From assembly GCA_963755335.1 (NCBI GenBank), contig CAVWJW010000004.1, positions 124,001-188,000 on the forward strand: a stretch of DNA of 64,000 nucleotides. Direction: 5' to 3'. Positions 25,095 to 35,770 of this stretch are shown one piece after another. The DNA comes from UBA10649 sp963755335 (lineage in GTDB: Bacteria; Actinomycetota; Actinomycetes; S36-B12). Each line of letters begins with the position of its first letter. Within the stretch, counting starts at the first letter, position 1. The position numbers were made by a program, and so were the translations under genes. The notes under the pieces are model-generated. The model saw only the letters and a list, made by a program, of their open reading frames with translations, was not told the origin of the DNA and searched no databases.

Positions 25095-26521
25095 ATGGAG
25101 ACACCGGTGCCAAACACGACACCCCTGCGCGAGACACCTCTCGCGCCGGACGCGCACGCCGTGCGTTGTTCAGCCGACCCGCGCTGCTGATCGCCTTTGC
25201 GTTCGCCGTCATGGCTGACCCGGTGTCGTCGGTCGCATACGCCATCGAGGCGGCGCTGCGTGCTCTTGACGGGGACCTGGGGCTGCTGCTGCCGACGATG
25301 GCGCTGGTTGTCGCCGTCGTCGCGCTGGTCATCGCGAACTACCACCAGCTCGTCGCGCGGTTCCCCGAAGGCGGCGGGGCGGCAGCGGCCGCCGGATCGG
25401 CGTTTGGTGAAGGCTGGGCGTTCATCCCGATCGGCGCGCTCATCGTCGACTTCGTCCTGACCATCGCGATCAGCGTGTCGGCTGCCGCCTCAGCGGTCAT
25501 CGCTTACGTCCCGGGGCTGGCTCCCTGGCGCGTCCCCTTGGCGGTCGTCGTCGTGACTGCGGTGGCTGCCTTGACGTGGTTCGGTCACGTCGGCAGAGCG
25601 GTCTTCGCCGTCATGACGATCGCCTTCGTGCTGCTCGGTGTGGCCGTCCTGACCGGAGGACTCACCGCCACCCCCGTTGCGACACCGGCATCAAGTTCCA
25701 CTCCAGGCGGACATGCGGCTTTCGTTGCCGTGCTGCTCGCGTTCCCCGTCGCCATGGCCCTGGCCACCGGCGTAGAGGCTCCGTCGTCGGCGATCGCCCA
25801 GCTCGGGCAGCTCGACGATGCCGGCCGCCGCCGGTTCGGCCGCGTCACCTTGTGGTTGACCCTAGGAATCGTGGGAACGCTCACCCTCGGACTCACCGCC
25901 ATCGCCGTGCGACTCGGCATCGGGATCCCCGCCCCGGAGTCCACCCAGATCGCGAACATCGCTCAGGCCAGCGTTGGACCCAGGCTCTACGCCCTCTTTC
26001 AGGCCCTCACCGCTCTCCTGCTCCTCGCCGCGGCCAGCTCGAGCTTCCAGGCCGGACCTGGCCTGCTCAAGGCACTCGCCCGTCGCACTCACTCAAACGG
26101 GAACCAGACCGGCATCCTTCACCCACGCATGGGAGTCGCCAATCAGCATCACACCCCCTACTGGGCAGTCCTCGTGTTCCTGCTGGTCTCCGTCGTCGTG
26201 GTTGTCGCCGCGGGTGCGGAGGACCAGGAGCTGGTGCTGTTCTACGCGGTTTCGGTATTCATGAGTTTCCTCGTGGGCCTGATAGCGATGGCGAAGTTCG
26301 ACTTCTCCGAGCGCCGCTACCCAGCCATGGCCGTCAGCGTCCTCGGCGCGGCAGTCATCGGGTTCACCTTGATCGTGAACCTGCTGCGCGGCTACCCGAT
26401 CGTGTCCCTCGCGGCCGCCTGCCTGATCGCCGCTCTGCTGTTCTGGCTCTGGGCCCGCGCCGGACGACCCCGCGGCATCGCCCAAGCCATCATCGAAGCC
26501 GAATCCGAAATCGACGCGTGA
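25095..26521 (+). CDS. APC-superfamily permease next to kdp (possible N-terminal frameshift)
   Basis: This permease has about 470 residues and about 12 membrane spans. Key motif: MADPVSSVAYAIEAAL near the first spans, like the SSVAYA signature of APC-type transporters including KimA potassium importers. The location directly upstream of kdpFABCDE makes potassium import plausible; amino-acid transport is the alternative. Start: the main frame is open from 24983, but its first 50 residues look non-coding. ATG 25095 (METPVPNTTPLRETPLAP) reads into the body if one base was lost near 25160 (RRALFSRPALLIAFAF follows). Other segments: ANYHQLVARFPEGGGAA, TGVEAPSSAIAQLGQLDD and a long hydrophilic loop near residue 340. 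Confidence 0.75.
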
Positions 26522-26616
26522 TCTGAGGGAACAAGCCTCCGCGGTGCCGCGTAGCCACCAGCTGAGACACCTGGTCGGTTGTGCGCCCTGGCCGTCAGTA
26601 GTTCAAGGTTGGACGA

Positions 26617-26904
26617 GTGTCAGATTTGGCAACGAATCCGGTTTCAGTGAGCAATCAGGGCCTCTTCTACGACCGGTTCGAGCACGTTGTCTATCTCCAC
26701 GTTCCGCTGGACGTGCTGCTCGATCGGGTGCGAACGCGGACCACCAACCCATACGGCAAGACAGCGGCTCAGCAGGCAGACATCGCCAGGTACGTCTCGG
26801 AGGTCGAACCGCTGATCCGCCACAGCGCGACCCGTGAACTTGATGGACGGCTGCTGGTCCGCGAGCTGGCCGATCAGGTCGAGCAGTGCTTGCGTTCCGC
26901 CTGA
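26617..26904 (+). pseudogene. C-terminal fragment of a P-loop nucleotide kinase-like protein
   Basis: This 95-residue frame starts at GTG 26617. It contains NQGLFYDRFEHVVYLHVPLDVLLDRVRTRTTNPYGKTAAQQADIARYVSEVEPL, which looks like the lid and C-terminal half of small P-loop kinase-like ATPases (shikimate or adenylate kinase fold). There is no Walker A region upstream, so it cannot work as a kinase by itself. It is most likely a remnant left by deletion. Confidence 0.5.
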
Positions 26905-27023
26905 CAGGCGCATGAACCGTCCGACGACGAAGCTTGTCAGGATCGCGTAGAGAAGCGGCACACCGCGTCAAGGATGCGTCAGGACGAGTGCCCTCGATGC
27001 GTGCGCGGTTCGATGCTGGAGGC

Positions 27024-27455
27024 ATGAAGAACACCAACCGGACCAGTGATCCGGTCATCGACATGATCCTGGGCAAGGATGAGCCGTGTACGTCCTGGGG
27101 ATACGCGATCGGCGCGACTTTCGTGTCGTGCCTGGTGCTGGCTGCGGTTGTTGCCGTGGGACTCATCGACCGAGACTTCGCCTTTGCCGTCATCGCTGTC
27201 ATCGTCGTGGCCGTGGCGTGGTGGACGTCCCCGGCAAGTGCGGTCGCGGCGGCAGGCGTGGGATTCCTGTTCGCTGACGGTTTCGTTTTCGACGCCGCGG
27301 GCACGCTTGCCTGGCACGGCGAAGGCGACGTCCTGCGGCTGACCACGCTCGTGTGCCTGGCGATCGTCACCTCGCTGTTCGGTCATCTGCATCGTCACCG
27401 TCGTCGTAGCGGGGGGAGGGCGCAGAAGTGGCTGAGTTCGTCGCCTTCGGCGTGA
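27024..27455 (+). CDS. KdpD-like DUF4118-type membrane domain protein
   Basis: This 143-residue protein starts at ATG 27024 behind GGAGG (27017-27021). Four membrane spans: GYAIGATFVSCLVLAAVVAVGLI, FAFAVIAVIVVAVAWW, SPASAVAAAGVGFLFADGFVF and LTTLVCLAIVTSLFGHL. The order and spacing resemble the DUF4118 membrane block of KdpD (compare the kdpD segment at about 33120-33420). A stand-alone copy directly before kdpF could modulate KdpD or act as a small sensor. The C-terminus is basic. Likely transcribed with kdpFABCDE. Confidence 0.65.
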   Translation: MKNTNRTSDPVIDMILGKDEPCTSWGYAIGATFVSCLVLAAVVAVGLIDRDFAFAVIAVIVVAVAWWTSPASAVAAAGVGFLFADGFVFDAAGTLAWHGEGDVLRLTTLVCLAIVTSLFGHLHRHRRRSGGRAQKWLSSSPSA

Positions 27456-27510
27456 TCGTGATTCTGGCCGCCGTCGTGCTGGCGTCGCCCACGGGTTGGA
27501 GAAACTGTGA
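27428..27510 (+). CDS. Possible short membrane peptide before kdpF (frame uncertain)
   Basis: GTG 27428 follows GGAGGG at 27413-27418 and reads VAEFVAFGVIVILAAVVLASP, a single membrane span. In the given frame it then runs on into kdpF sequence to 27607 with unlikely residues. If one base is missing near 27495 it would end GLEKL at TGA 27508-27510, overlapping the kdpF start as GTGA. That coupling pattern is used through the whole kdp operon. Tentative. Confidence 0.3.
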
Positions 27511-27596
27511 ACGCGCTCGGGATTCTGTCCCTGATCAGTGCGGTCGGACTGCTGGTCTACCTCGTGGTGTCTCTCGTGCGCGCCGAGAAGTTCTGA
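27507..27596 (+). CDS. kdpF: Potassium-transporting ATPase subunit KdpF
   Basis: KdpF is a 29-residue single-span subunit (VNALGILSLISAVGLLVYLVVSLVRAEKF) that stabilises the Kdp complex in the membrane. GTG 27507. The pattern of short N-terminus, one span and a basic end with EKF matches KdpF proteins. kdpA starts eight bases after its stop. Confidence 0.85.
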   Translation: MNALGILSLISAVGLLVYLVVSLVRAEKF

Positions 27597-27603
27597 GGCT
27601 TCC

Positions 27604-29272
27604 GTGAACACCACTGTCGCAGCGCTGCTGCAGATAGCTGTCCTCCTCCTTGCCCTTGCGCTGTGCTACCGGCCGCTGGGCGACTACATGGCGCGCACGC
27701 TTGAGTCCCCGCGTCATACCCGGGTCGAACGTGTCCTCTACCGCCTGATCGGGGTCGATCCGGGCGCCGACCAGCGGTGGTCGGTCTACCTCCGGTCGGT
27801 GCTGGCGTTCTCCGTCATCTCCGTCCTCGGGTCTGTACGCGCTTCTGCGTCTCCAGGCGTACCTGCCGTACTCGCTGGGGCGCGAGGGCATGCCGTCGCT
27901 GCAGTCGCTGAACACCGCGGTCAGTTTCGTCACGAATACGAACTGGCAGTCCTACTCGGGTGAGGCGGCGCTCGGCTACACGGCGCAGATGGCGGGACTT
28001 GCCGTGCAGAACTTCCTGTCGGCCGCCGTCGGCATCGCCGTCGCCGTCGCGCTGATCCGCGGCCTGGCTCGTTCCCACACCGATCGTCTTGGCAACTTCT
28101 GGGTGGATCTGGTCAGGATCACGATCCGGATCCTCCTGCCCATCGCGGTCGTCTTCGGCATCGTCCTCATCGTCAGCGGGGTCGTCCAGAACTTCGCGGG
28201 CGACACGACGATCACGACTCTCTCGGGCGGTGCCCAGACGATCCCGGGCGGTCCGGTCGCCAGCCAGGAGGTCGATCAAGGAACTGGGCACGAACGGCGG
28301 TGGCTTCTACAACGCGAACTCGGCGCACCCGTTCGAGAACCCGAACGGCCTGACGAATCTCATCGAGATCTTCCTCATTCTGGTGATCCCGTTCTCCCTG
28401 ACCAGGACCTTCGGCCGGATCGTCGGCGACCTGCGCCAGGGCTACGCGATCCTGGCCGTGATGGGCTCCATCTGGGCGACGGTCACCGGCCTGCTGATCT
28501 GGGCGGAGCTCAACCACGCAGGCCCGGCGCTGCAACTGGCCGGCTCGGCCATGGAGGGCAAGGAGGTCCGCTTCGGCGTGCCGATGTCGGCGCTGTTCGC
28601 TGCCTCGGCGACCACCGGAACGTCGACAGGGGCGGTCGACTCGATGCACTGCCTCGTTCACCGCCTATGGCGGCGGGCTGGCGATCCTCAACATGGTGCT
28701 GGGTGAGGTCTCGCCCGGCGGGACCGGGTCGGGCCTGTACGGGATGCTCATCGCCGCCATCGTCGCGGTCTTCATCGCCGGACTCATGGTCGGCCGCACC
28801 CCGGAGTACCTGGGCAAGAAGATCGGCGCCCGCGAGATGAAGCTCGTGTCGCTGTACATCCTGACCACGCCCGCGCTCGTGCTGCTCGGACTGGGTGCGG
28901 CCATGGCCACCGAGGCGGGTCGATCATCGATGCTGCAACCCCGGCGCGCACGGCCTGTCCGAGGTGTTCTACGCCTTCGCGTCGGCGTCGAACAACAACG
29001 GATCGGCGTTCGCGGGGTTGAACGCGAATACCGACTTCTACAACGTCGCGCTTGCGGTGGCGATGTTCCTGGGTCGGCTGCTGCCGATCTGCTTCGTGCT
29101 GGCCCTGGCCGGGTCCCTCGCCCAGCAGGGCACGTCGCCGCCGTCGGCGGGGACCCTGCCAACGCATCGACTCCAGTTCGTCCTGCTCACTGTCGGCGTC
29201 ATCCTCATCGTGGCCGGGCTGACCTTCGTGCCTGCCCTGGCCCTCGGCCCCCTCGCGGAGGGACTGTCATGA
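27604..29272 (+). CDS. kdpA: Potassium-transporting ATPase subunit KdpA (four frameshifts)
   Basis: KdpA is the potassium-selective channel-like subunit of the KdpFABC pump. GTG 27604. Pieces in order: RPLGDYMARTLESPRHTRVERVLYRLIGVDP; after a break near 27835, LQSLNTAVSFVTNTNWQSYSGE (first selectivity loop) and QNFLSAAVGIAVAVALIRG; after 28270, KELGTNGGGFYNANSAHPFENP; after 28645, YGGGLAILNMVLGEVSPGGTGSGLYG; after 28935, GLSEVFYAFASASNNNGSAFAGL. About 556 residues when corrected, the normal length. The four breaks sum to +1, consistent with inserted bases. The stop overlaps the kdpB start (ATGA). Confidence 0.93.
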
Positions 29273-31328
29273 CCACTCTCAGCCCCGCCCGGATGTCGTG
29301 CCGGAGGCACGCGTCGGCTCCGGCCTCTTCGAGCCCCGTTCGCTGCTCACGTCGCTCCCCGAGGCCCTGCGCAAGCTGGACCCCCGGGCGATGTGGCACA
29401 ACCCGGTGATGTTCGTCGTGCTCGTCGGGGCCGTGCTCACGACGATCGCGGCTGTCGTCGAGCCCAGCGCGTTCGCCTGGTGGATCACGGTCTGGCTGTG
29501 GCTCACCGTGATCTTCGCCAACCTTGCCGAAGCCGTCGCCGAGGGCCGGGGTCGTGCCCAGGCGGCCTCCCTGCGGGCCACCCGACGCGACACGATGGCG
29601 CGGCTGCTGGGAGCCGGTGGCGCGGAGACAAGCGTCGCGGCCACCGAGCTGCGGCTGGGCGATCGCGTCGTCTGCGAGGCCGGCGACATCGTTCCCGGCG
29701 ACGGTGACGTCGTCGAGGGCGTCGCCAGCGTCGACGAGTCGGCCATCACCGGCGAGTCCGCCCCGGTCATCCGTGAGAGCGGCGGCGATCGCAGCGCCGT
29801 GACGGGTGGCACGAAGGTTCTCTCCGACCGCATCGTCATCCAGATCACCGCGGCGCCCGGCCATACCTTCATCGACCGGATGATCGCCCTGGTCGAGGGG
29901 GCCAGTCGGCAGAAGACCCCCAACGAGATCGCCCTGAACATCCTGCTGTCGTCGCTGACGATCATCTTCCTTCTCGTCGTCATGACGCTGCAGCCCTTGG
30001 CGGACTACTCCGGCGCGACGCAGAGCGTCATCGTCCTGGTGGCCCTGCTCGTCTGCCTCATCCCAACGACCATCGGTGCACTGCTGTCGGCCATCGGCAT
30101 CGCCGGCATGGACCGACTGGTCCAGCGCAACGTGCTGGCGATGTCCGGTAGAGCGGTCGAGGCCGCCGGCGACGTCTCCACGCTGCTGCTGGACAAGACC
30201 GGCACGATCACCCTCGGCAACCGGCAGGCCGTCGAGCTCCTCCCCGCACCGGGGGTGGGCGTCGAGCAGCTGGCGGACGCAGCGCAGCTCAGCAGCCTGG
30301 CGGACGAGACTCCGGAGGGCCGCTCGATCGTCGTGCTGTGCAAGGACCGATACGGGCTGCGGGCACGCGACGAGGGGGCGCTGCTGCACGCCGTGTGGGT
30401 CCCGTTCACGGCTCAGACGCGGATGAGTGGCGTCGATGTCGACGACCGCAGTGTCCGCAAGGGCGCCGCGGGCGCGGTGTTCGCGCACGTGGCCGCCGAG
30501 GGTGGCACTACCCCTGTCGAGGTGACGACGACGGTCGACGCGATCTCGTCAGCGGGCGGAACTCCACTCGTGGTCTCCGAGGGATCTCGGGTCCTGGGCG
30601 TCGTCCACCTCAAGGACGTCGTCAAGTCAGGTATCCGCGAGCGGTTCGACGACCTTCGCCGCATGGGCATCCGCACCGTCATGATCACCGGCGACAACCC
30701 GATGACGGCACGCGCGATCGCCGAGGAGGCCGGCGTCGACGACTTCCTGGCCGAAGCGACGCCCGAGGACAAGATGGCCCTCATCAAGCGCGAGCAGGAG
30801 GGGGGTCGGCTCGTCGCGATGACGGGTGACGGGACGAACGACGCCCCGGCTCTCGCCCAGGCGGATGTGGGCGTCGCGATGAACACCGGCACCTCCGCAG
30901 CCAAGGAGGCCGGCAACATGGTCGACCTCGACTCGAATCCGACGAAGCTCATCGACATCGTCGAGATCGGCAAGCAGCTGCTCATCACCCGCGGAGCCCT
31001 GACGACGTTCTCGGTTGCCAACGACATCGCGAAGTACTTCGCGATCATCCCGGCCATGTTCGTGGTGGCCTACCCGGGGCTCGAGACGCTCAACGTGATG
31101 CGGCTGTCGAGCCCGGACTCGGCGATCCTGTCCGCCGTCGTCTTCAACGCGCTGATCATCGTGGTACTCATCCCCTTGGCACTGCGCGGCGTGAGATACC
31201 GCCCGGCCAGCGCCGCGAAGCTCCTCAGCCGGAACCTGTGGATCTACGGACTCGGCGGCATCATCGTGCCGTTCGTCGGCATCAAACTGCTCGACCTGCT
31301 CATCTCTCGCATTCCCGGAATCGGGTGA
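29269..31328 (+). CDS. kdpB: Potassium-transporting ATPase ATP-binding subunit KdpB (one frameshift near start)
   Basis: KdpB is the P-type ATPase subunit that powers K+ uptake. ATG 29269 overlaps the kdpA stop. One base is missing near 29290, and the frame from there reads PEARVGSGLFEPRSLLTSLPEALRKLDPRAMWHNPVMF. Motifs: SAITGESAP (actuator), LLLDKTGTITLGNR (phosphorylated Asp), TGDNPMTARAIAEEAGVDDF, TGDGTNDAPALAQADVGVAMN (hinge) and KEAGNMVDLDSNPTKLI. Length about 686 residues, as expected. The stop overlaps the kdpC GTG by four bases. Confidence 0.95.
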
Positions 31329-31912
31329 TCACGATGTCACTTGCCCTTCGTCAATCGTGGGTGGCGCTGCGCCTCCTGCTCCTGATGACCCTGATCGTGG
31401 GCATTGCCTATCCGATCGCCTTGTTCGGCGTAGGGCGACTGGTGAGCGGGACGAGCGACGGCTCGTACGTGACCGACGCATCCGGCGCGGTGGTGGGCTC
31501 GGCGCGCATTGGCCAGCAGTTCGTCGGCAAGGAGTGGTTCTGGCCCCGGCCGTCGGCCGCGGGCGACGGCTACGACGCCCTGAGCAGCAGCGGGTCGAAC
31601 CTGGCCGCCGACAACCCCGACCTGGTCACGGCCGTGGGTGACCGGCAGGCGGCTGCCGCCGCAGCCGATGGGGTCCGGCCCCAGGACGTGCCGGCCGACG
31701 CCGTCACCGCGAGTGGCAGCGGCCTGGATCCTGACATCAGCCCCGAATACGCCCGCCAGCAGGTATCCCGAGTGGCAGCGGCACGCGGACTCCAGCCGGC
31801 CGCCGTGGCCCAGCTCGTCGACGGTGCCACCCAGGGCCGGATCCTGGGCTTCATCGGTGAGCCGCACGTCAACGTGCTCGAACTCAACCTCACGCTGGAG
31901 ACATTGGGGTGA
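31325..31912 (+). CDS. kdpC: Potassium-transporting ATPase subunit KdpC
   Basis: KdpC is an accessory subunit with one N-terminal membrane span (ALRLLLLMTLIVGIAYPIALFGVGRL) and an outside domain. Motifs: GQQFVGKEWFWPRPSA near residue 60, SSGSNLAADNPDLV and SGSGLDPDISPEYARQQVSRVAAARGL. GTG 31325 overlaps the kdpB stop; ATG 31334 is an alternative without a visible ribosome site. 195 residues, normal. The stop overlaps the kdpD start. Confidence 0.93.
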   Translation: MITMSLALRQSWVALRLLLLMTLIVGIAYPIALFGVGRLVSGTSDGSYVTDASGAVVGSARIGQQFVGKEWFWPRPSAAGDGYDALSSSGSNLAADNPDLVTAVGDRQAAAAAADGVRPQDVPADAVTASGSGLDPDISPEYARQQVSRVAAARGLQPAAVAQLVDGATQGRILGFIGEPHVNVLELNLTLETLG

Positions 31913-34528
31913 CCGAGACCGCCGTGCCGTGGGGTCCACCTGACGACAGGGCGGCCCCGGCCGCGACGCGCGACAATGAAGGGGTGACGCGCGGTCGGCT
32001 TCGCATCTACCTCGGCGCCGCCCCCGGGGTCGGCAAGACGTACGCGATGCTGGGTGAAGCGCACCGTCGTCTTGAGCGCGGCACCGACGTCGTCGTCGGG
32101 TTCGTCGAGACACACGATCGGCGGCACACCGCGGACATGATCACCGGCCTGGAGGTCGTGCCGCGACGCATGATCGAGTACCGGGGTGGCCGCTTCGAGG
32201 AGATGGACCTCGACGCAGTCCTGGCGCGGCACCCGCACGTTGCCCTGGTCGACGAGCTCGCCCACACCAACGTGCCCGGGTCACGCAACGCCAAGCGATG
32301 GGAGGACATCAACGAGCTTCTCGACGCCGGCATTGACGTGATCTCGACCGTCAACATCCAGCATCTGGAGTCCTTGAACGATGTGGTGGAGTCGATCACC
32401 GGGATAAAGCAGCGCGAGACCGTGCCGGACGCGGTCGTGCGGGCCGCGGACCAGCTCGAGCTCGTGGACATGAGCCCAGAGGCGCTGCGGCGGCGCCTCG
32501 CCCACGGGAACGTGTACAAGCCGGAGAAGGTCGACGCGGCCCTCGGCAACTACTTCCGCGCCGGCAACCTCACCGCCCTCCGCGAGCTCGCCCTGCTGTG
32601 GCTCGCCGACCGCGTCGAGGAGGGGCTGGAGAAGTACCGCGCCGACCACGGCATCCAGGACACCTGGGCCGCGCGCACGCGGATCGTCGTGGCGCTCACC
32701 GGCGGGCCGGAGGGCGAGACTCTGCTTCGACGAGGCTCCTTGATCTCCGGTCGCAGCGCAGGGCGGGCGCTGGCCGCCGTTCACGTGGTTCGTGGAGATG
32801 GCACCGTCGGCGCGAGACCTGACGTGGTCGCTCGACTGCGACAGCTGACGGAGGACCTTGGCGGCAGCTTCCATACGGTGGTGGGCGAAGATGTCGCCGC
32901 CGCCGTCCTCGAATTCACTCGATCCGTGAATGGAACACAGGTCGTGGTCGGGGCGTCCCGACGAAGTCGACTCAGCACGGCGCTGCGACCCAGCACGGCC
33001 GATGACATCGTGCGCGAGTCGGGCGACATCGACGTCCACGTCGTCTCGCACGAACGAGCGGGTCGCACCCGGCCGGGGAACCGTCGTCCGCGTCGGATGC
33101 GTCGACGTCGAGTATGGGCATGGGTTCTCGCACCCACCATCCCCGTGGCGCTGACGCTGGCGCTCCTGCCGTTCGGCGACTCGCTGAGCCTGTCGACGGT
33201 GCTGCTCGCGTTCCTGCTCGGAGTCGTGGCAACGTCCCTCGTCGGTGGACTCCTGCCAGCCATCGGTTCCGCAGTCGTCGCGGGCCTGCTGGTCAACTTC
33301 TACTTCGTCGCGCCGGTGGGCACCTTCACCATCGCCGAGCCGGAGAACGCCTTCGCCATCGCCACCTTCGTGATCGTCGCCTCGGTTGTCGCCACCATCG
33401 TCGATCGCAGTGCCGCCCTCGCCCAGGAGGCCGCGCGACGCCGCGCCGAAGCGAATGTGCTCGCCTCGCTGTCCGTCGGAGTCCTCGGGCGTGGAAACGG
33501 CGTCAAAGCGCTGCTCGACCAGGCCTGCGAGACGTTCGGGATGCGCAGCGCCGCCCTGTTCGAGACGGCTGCGGACGGTCGCGGCACGGCCGTGGTCGAG
33601 GTCTCAGGGGACCTCGCCCCGCGATCCGTCGAGGCTGCAGACGTCGTGGTCGATGCCGGGCCGGGCTGGTCATGGCCCTCTCGGGCAAGCCGCTTCCCGC
33701 CTCGGACCGGCGCATGCTGGATGCCTTCGCCGCTCAGGCCGCCGCCGTCCTCGAGCGGAACCGGCTCTCGGCGCGTGCCGCTGACGCCACCCGTCTGCGC
33801 GAGTCCGACGCCGTTCGCACCGCCCTCATCGCGGCCGTCTCGCATGACCTTCGCACACCACTGGCCGGCATCAAGGCGTCCATCTCCACGTTGCAGGACC
33901 CGGACCCTGTCGCTGCCGGACGCGGATCGCACGGCTCTTCTCGACAACGCCGCCGTCGCCGCCGATCGGCTGGACGCCCTTCTGTCGAACCTGCTGGACC
34001 TGAGCCGAATCCAGGCGGGCGCTGTGCGTCCGATCCTCGAGCCGGTGTCACTGGACGAGGTCCTGCAGCAGGCCCTCCGCGGCGTGCCGGACGAGGCTGT
34101 TCTGGATGAGACCGACGAGACCCTGCCCCTGGTCCTCACCGACGCCGGGCTGCTCGAGCGGGCCGTCGCCAATCTGGTTGAGAACGCGGTGCGCTACGCG
34201 CCGTCCGACACCGTGGTGCGGCTGTGCGCGACGGTCGTGCCGGATGGGACCCTGCAACTTCGCGTCGTCGACCGGGGCCCCGGTGTCGACGAGGCGGACA
34301 GGGAACGGATGTTCATGCCATTCCAGCGTCTGGGCGATGCACCAGATGGGGCCGGCGTCGGACTTGGTCTGGCCGTCGCCCGTGGCCTCGGCGAGGCCGT
34401 CGGCGCCACGCTCGAGGTGGAGGACACCCCGGGTGGCGGGTTGACGATGGTCTTGTCCGTCCCCCTTGCCGCACCGGTCGACGCGCGCGACGCCGCTCCT
34501 GACGGTACGTCACGGGACTACCCCATGA
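31909..34528 (+). CDS. kdpD: Sensor histidine kinase KdpD (compensating frameshifts)
   Basis: KdpD senses low potassium and controls KdpE. GTG 31909 overlaps kdpC. Domains: KdpD ATP-binding domain with GAAPGVGKT (near 36) and DELAHTNVPGSRNAKRWED, a UspA-like domain (about 250-370), the four-span DUF4118 block (about 400-500), GAF, HisKA and HATPase with NLVENAVRYAP. The open frame hides an error. Between about 33665 and 33905 it is out of phase, and the real sequence there, in another frame, contains the phosphoacceptor motif SHDLRTPLAGIKAS. The frame also lacks a stop before kdpE. The true end is probably the TGA at 34526 (ATGA overlap) or 34500-34502 after one more indel. Confidence 0.9.
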
Positions 34529-35227
34529 CCAGGGTCCTGCTGGTTGACGATGACGTGCCCTTGGGCAGGGCACTGGGGATCAATATGAAGGCCCGCGGCA
34601 TGGAGGTCCAGACTCGCCACGAGCGGACAAGGGGCCCTGGACCTGGTCGCACGATTCCATCCCGACGTGGTGATTCTCGACCTCGGGCTCCCCGACCTGG
34701 ACGGCATCGAGGTGCTGCACGGCATCCGCGGCTGGAATCGGGTGCCGGTCGTGGTGCTGTCGGCTCGCGCCACGAGCGATGAGAAGGTGGCTGCTCTCGA
34801 CGCGGGGGCCGACGACTACATCACCAAGCCCTTCGAGATGAACGAGCTCCTGGCCCGCGTCCGGGCCGCCCTCCGACGCGGGGCGATGGCAGCCGACAGT
34901 TCGAGCCCTCACGTGGTCTCGACAGCGTCGTTCACGGTTGACCTCGCCGCGGGGATCGTTACCCGTGACGGACATCAAGTGAAGCTGACACCCACGGAGT
35001 ACCACCTCCTGGAAGTCCTTGCCCGCAACAGCGGGCGCCTCGTGCCGCAGCAGCAACTCCTCACCGAGGTCTGGGGGCCTGGATACGAGAAGGAAACGCA
35101 CTACCTGCGGGTGTACATGGCCCAGTTGCGGCGGAAGCTTGAGCTCGATCCCGCCCATCCGGTTCACCTCATAACGGAACCGGGACTGGGCTACCGCCTC
35201 GTCGCAGGAATGGAGGCGGCACCGTGA
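34525..35227 (+). CDS. kdpE: Response regulator KdpE, OmpR family (one frameshift)
   Basis: KdpE activates kdp transcription when phosphorylated. ATG 34525 (MTRVLLVDDDVPLGRALGINMKARGMEV). One extra base near 34617, then RLATSGQGALDLVARFHPDVVILDLGLPDLDG, which holds the phosphorylated Asp. SARATSDEKVAALDAGADDYITKPF completes the receiver. The winged-helix output domain has LTPTEYHLLEVLARNSGRLVPQQQLLTEVWGPGYEKETHYLRVYMAQLRRKLE. About 233 residues. It closes the kdpFABCDE operon. Confidence 0.92.
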
Positions 35228-35305
35228 CGGCTCGGTCATCGAGCAGGACACCATTGTCGCAGCCGCGTACGCGTCGTGAACGGTGTCCGATGTGATGAAA
35301 GGGCC

Positions 35306-35653
35306 ATGGTGATCGCCAACGTGATCGACGGCGAGTTGGCATGCCCGGACTGTGGCAACACCACGTTTGTGGGCTCGGTTGACGGGTACTTCCGACAGGC
35401 CACGCCGCGACTTCACATGGTCGCCAACGAGCACATGCGGCTCACCATCAGCGCAGTCCTCGACCCGCCCGTGCGGGTCGTTTCGCGATGTCGTACCGCA
35501 GAGGGCGTCGTGACGACGAAGTGGACGCTGACAGACCGATTCCCCGGCCAGGACCAGGAGGTAGCGATCCTGTGCGGGGCTTGCGAACGGCCTGTCCAGG
35601 TGCCCGCGACCGTCCACGTCTCGCTCAGCCCGGAGCCCCGTGCCCGAAACTGA
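35306..35653 (+). CDS. Hypothetical zinc-ribbon protein
   Basis: Not assigned to a family. The 115-residue protein from ATG 35306 has two CxxC pairs: CPDC near residue 13 and CGAC near 92. They could bind one zinc ion across a beta-rich middle (HMRLTISAVLDPPVRVVSRCRTAEGVVTTKWTL). The frame is open back to GTG 35276, but the ATG fits better. No membrane span. It stands alone between kdpE and the DapB-like gene. Confidence 0.55.
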   Translation: MVIANVIDGELACPDCGNTTFVGSVDGYFRQATPRLHMVANEHMRLTISAVLDPPVRVVSRCRTAEGVVTTKWTLTDRFPGQDQEVAILCGACERPVQVPATVHVSLSPEPRARN

Positions 35654-35770
35654 CCTCGGAGTGGTCGACTTCGAGCGGACCCGCGGTGTTCGGTACCTTC
35701 GCCCTGTGTTCTTCTCGCGGTTCTCCATCGACGGGCCCAGCTGGGTCCGATTCGTGCTGGTGATCGTCAC

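Noticed and set aside
34500..34782. KdpD-KdpE fusion protein
   Set aside because: The joint frame breaks inside the KdpE receiver and kdpD has other frame errors, so the fusion is best explained by indels.
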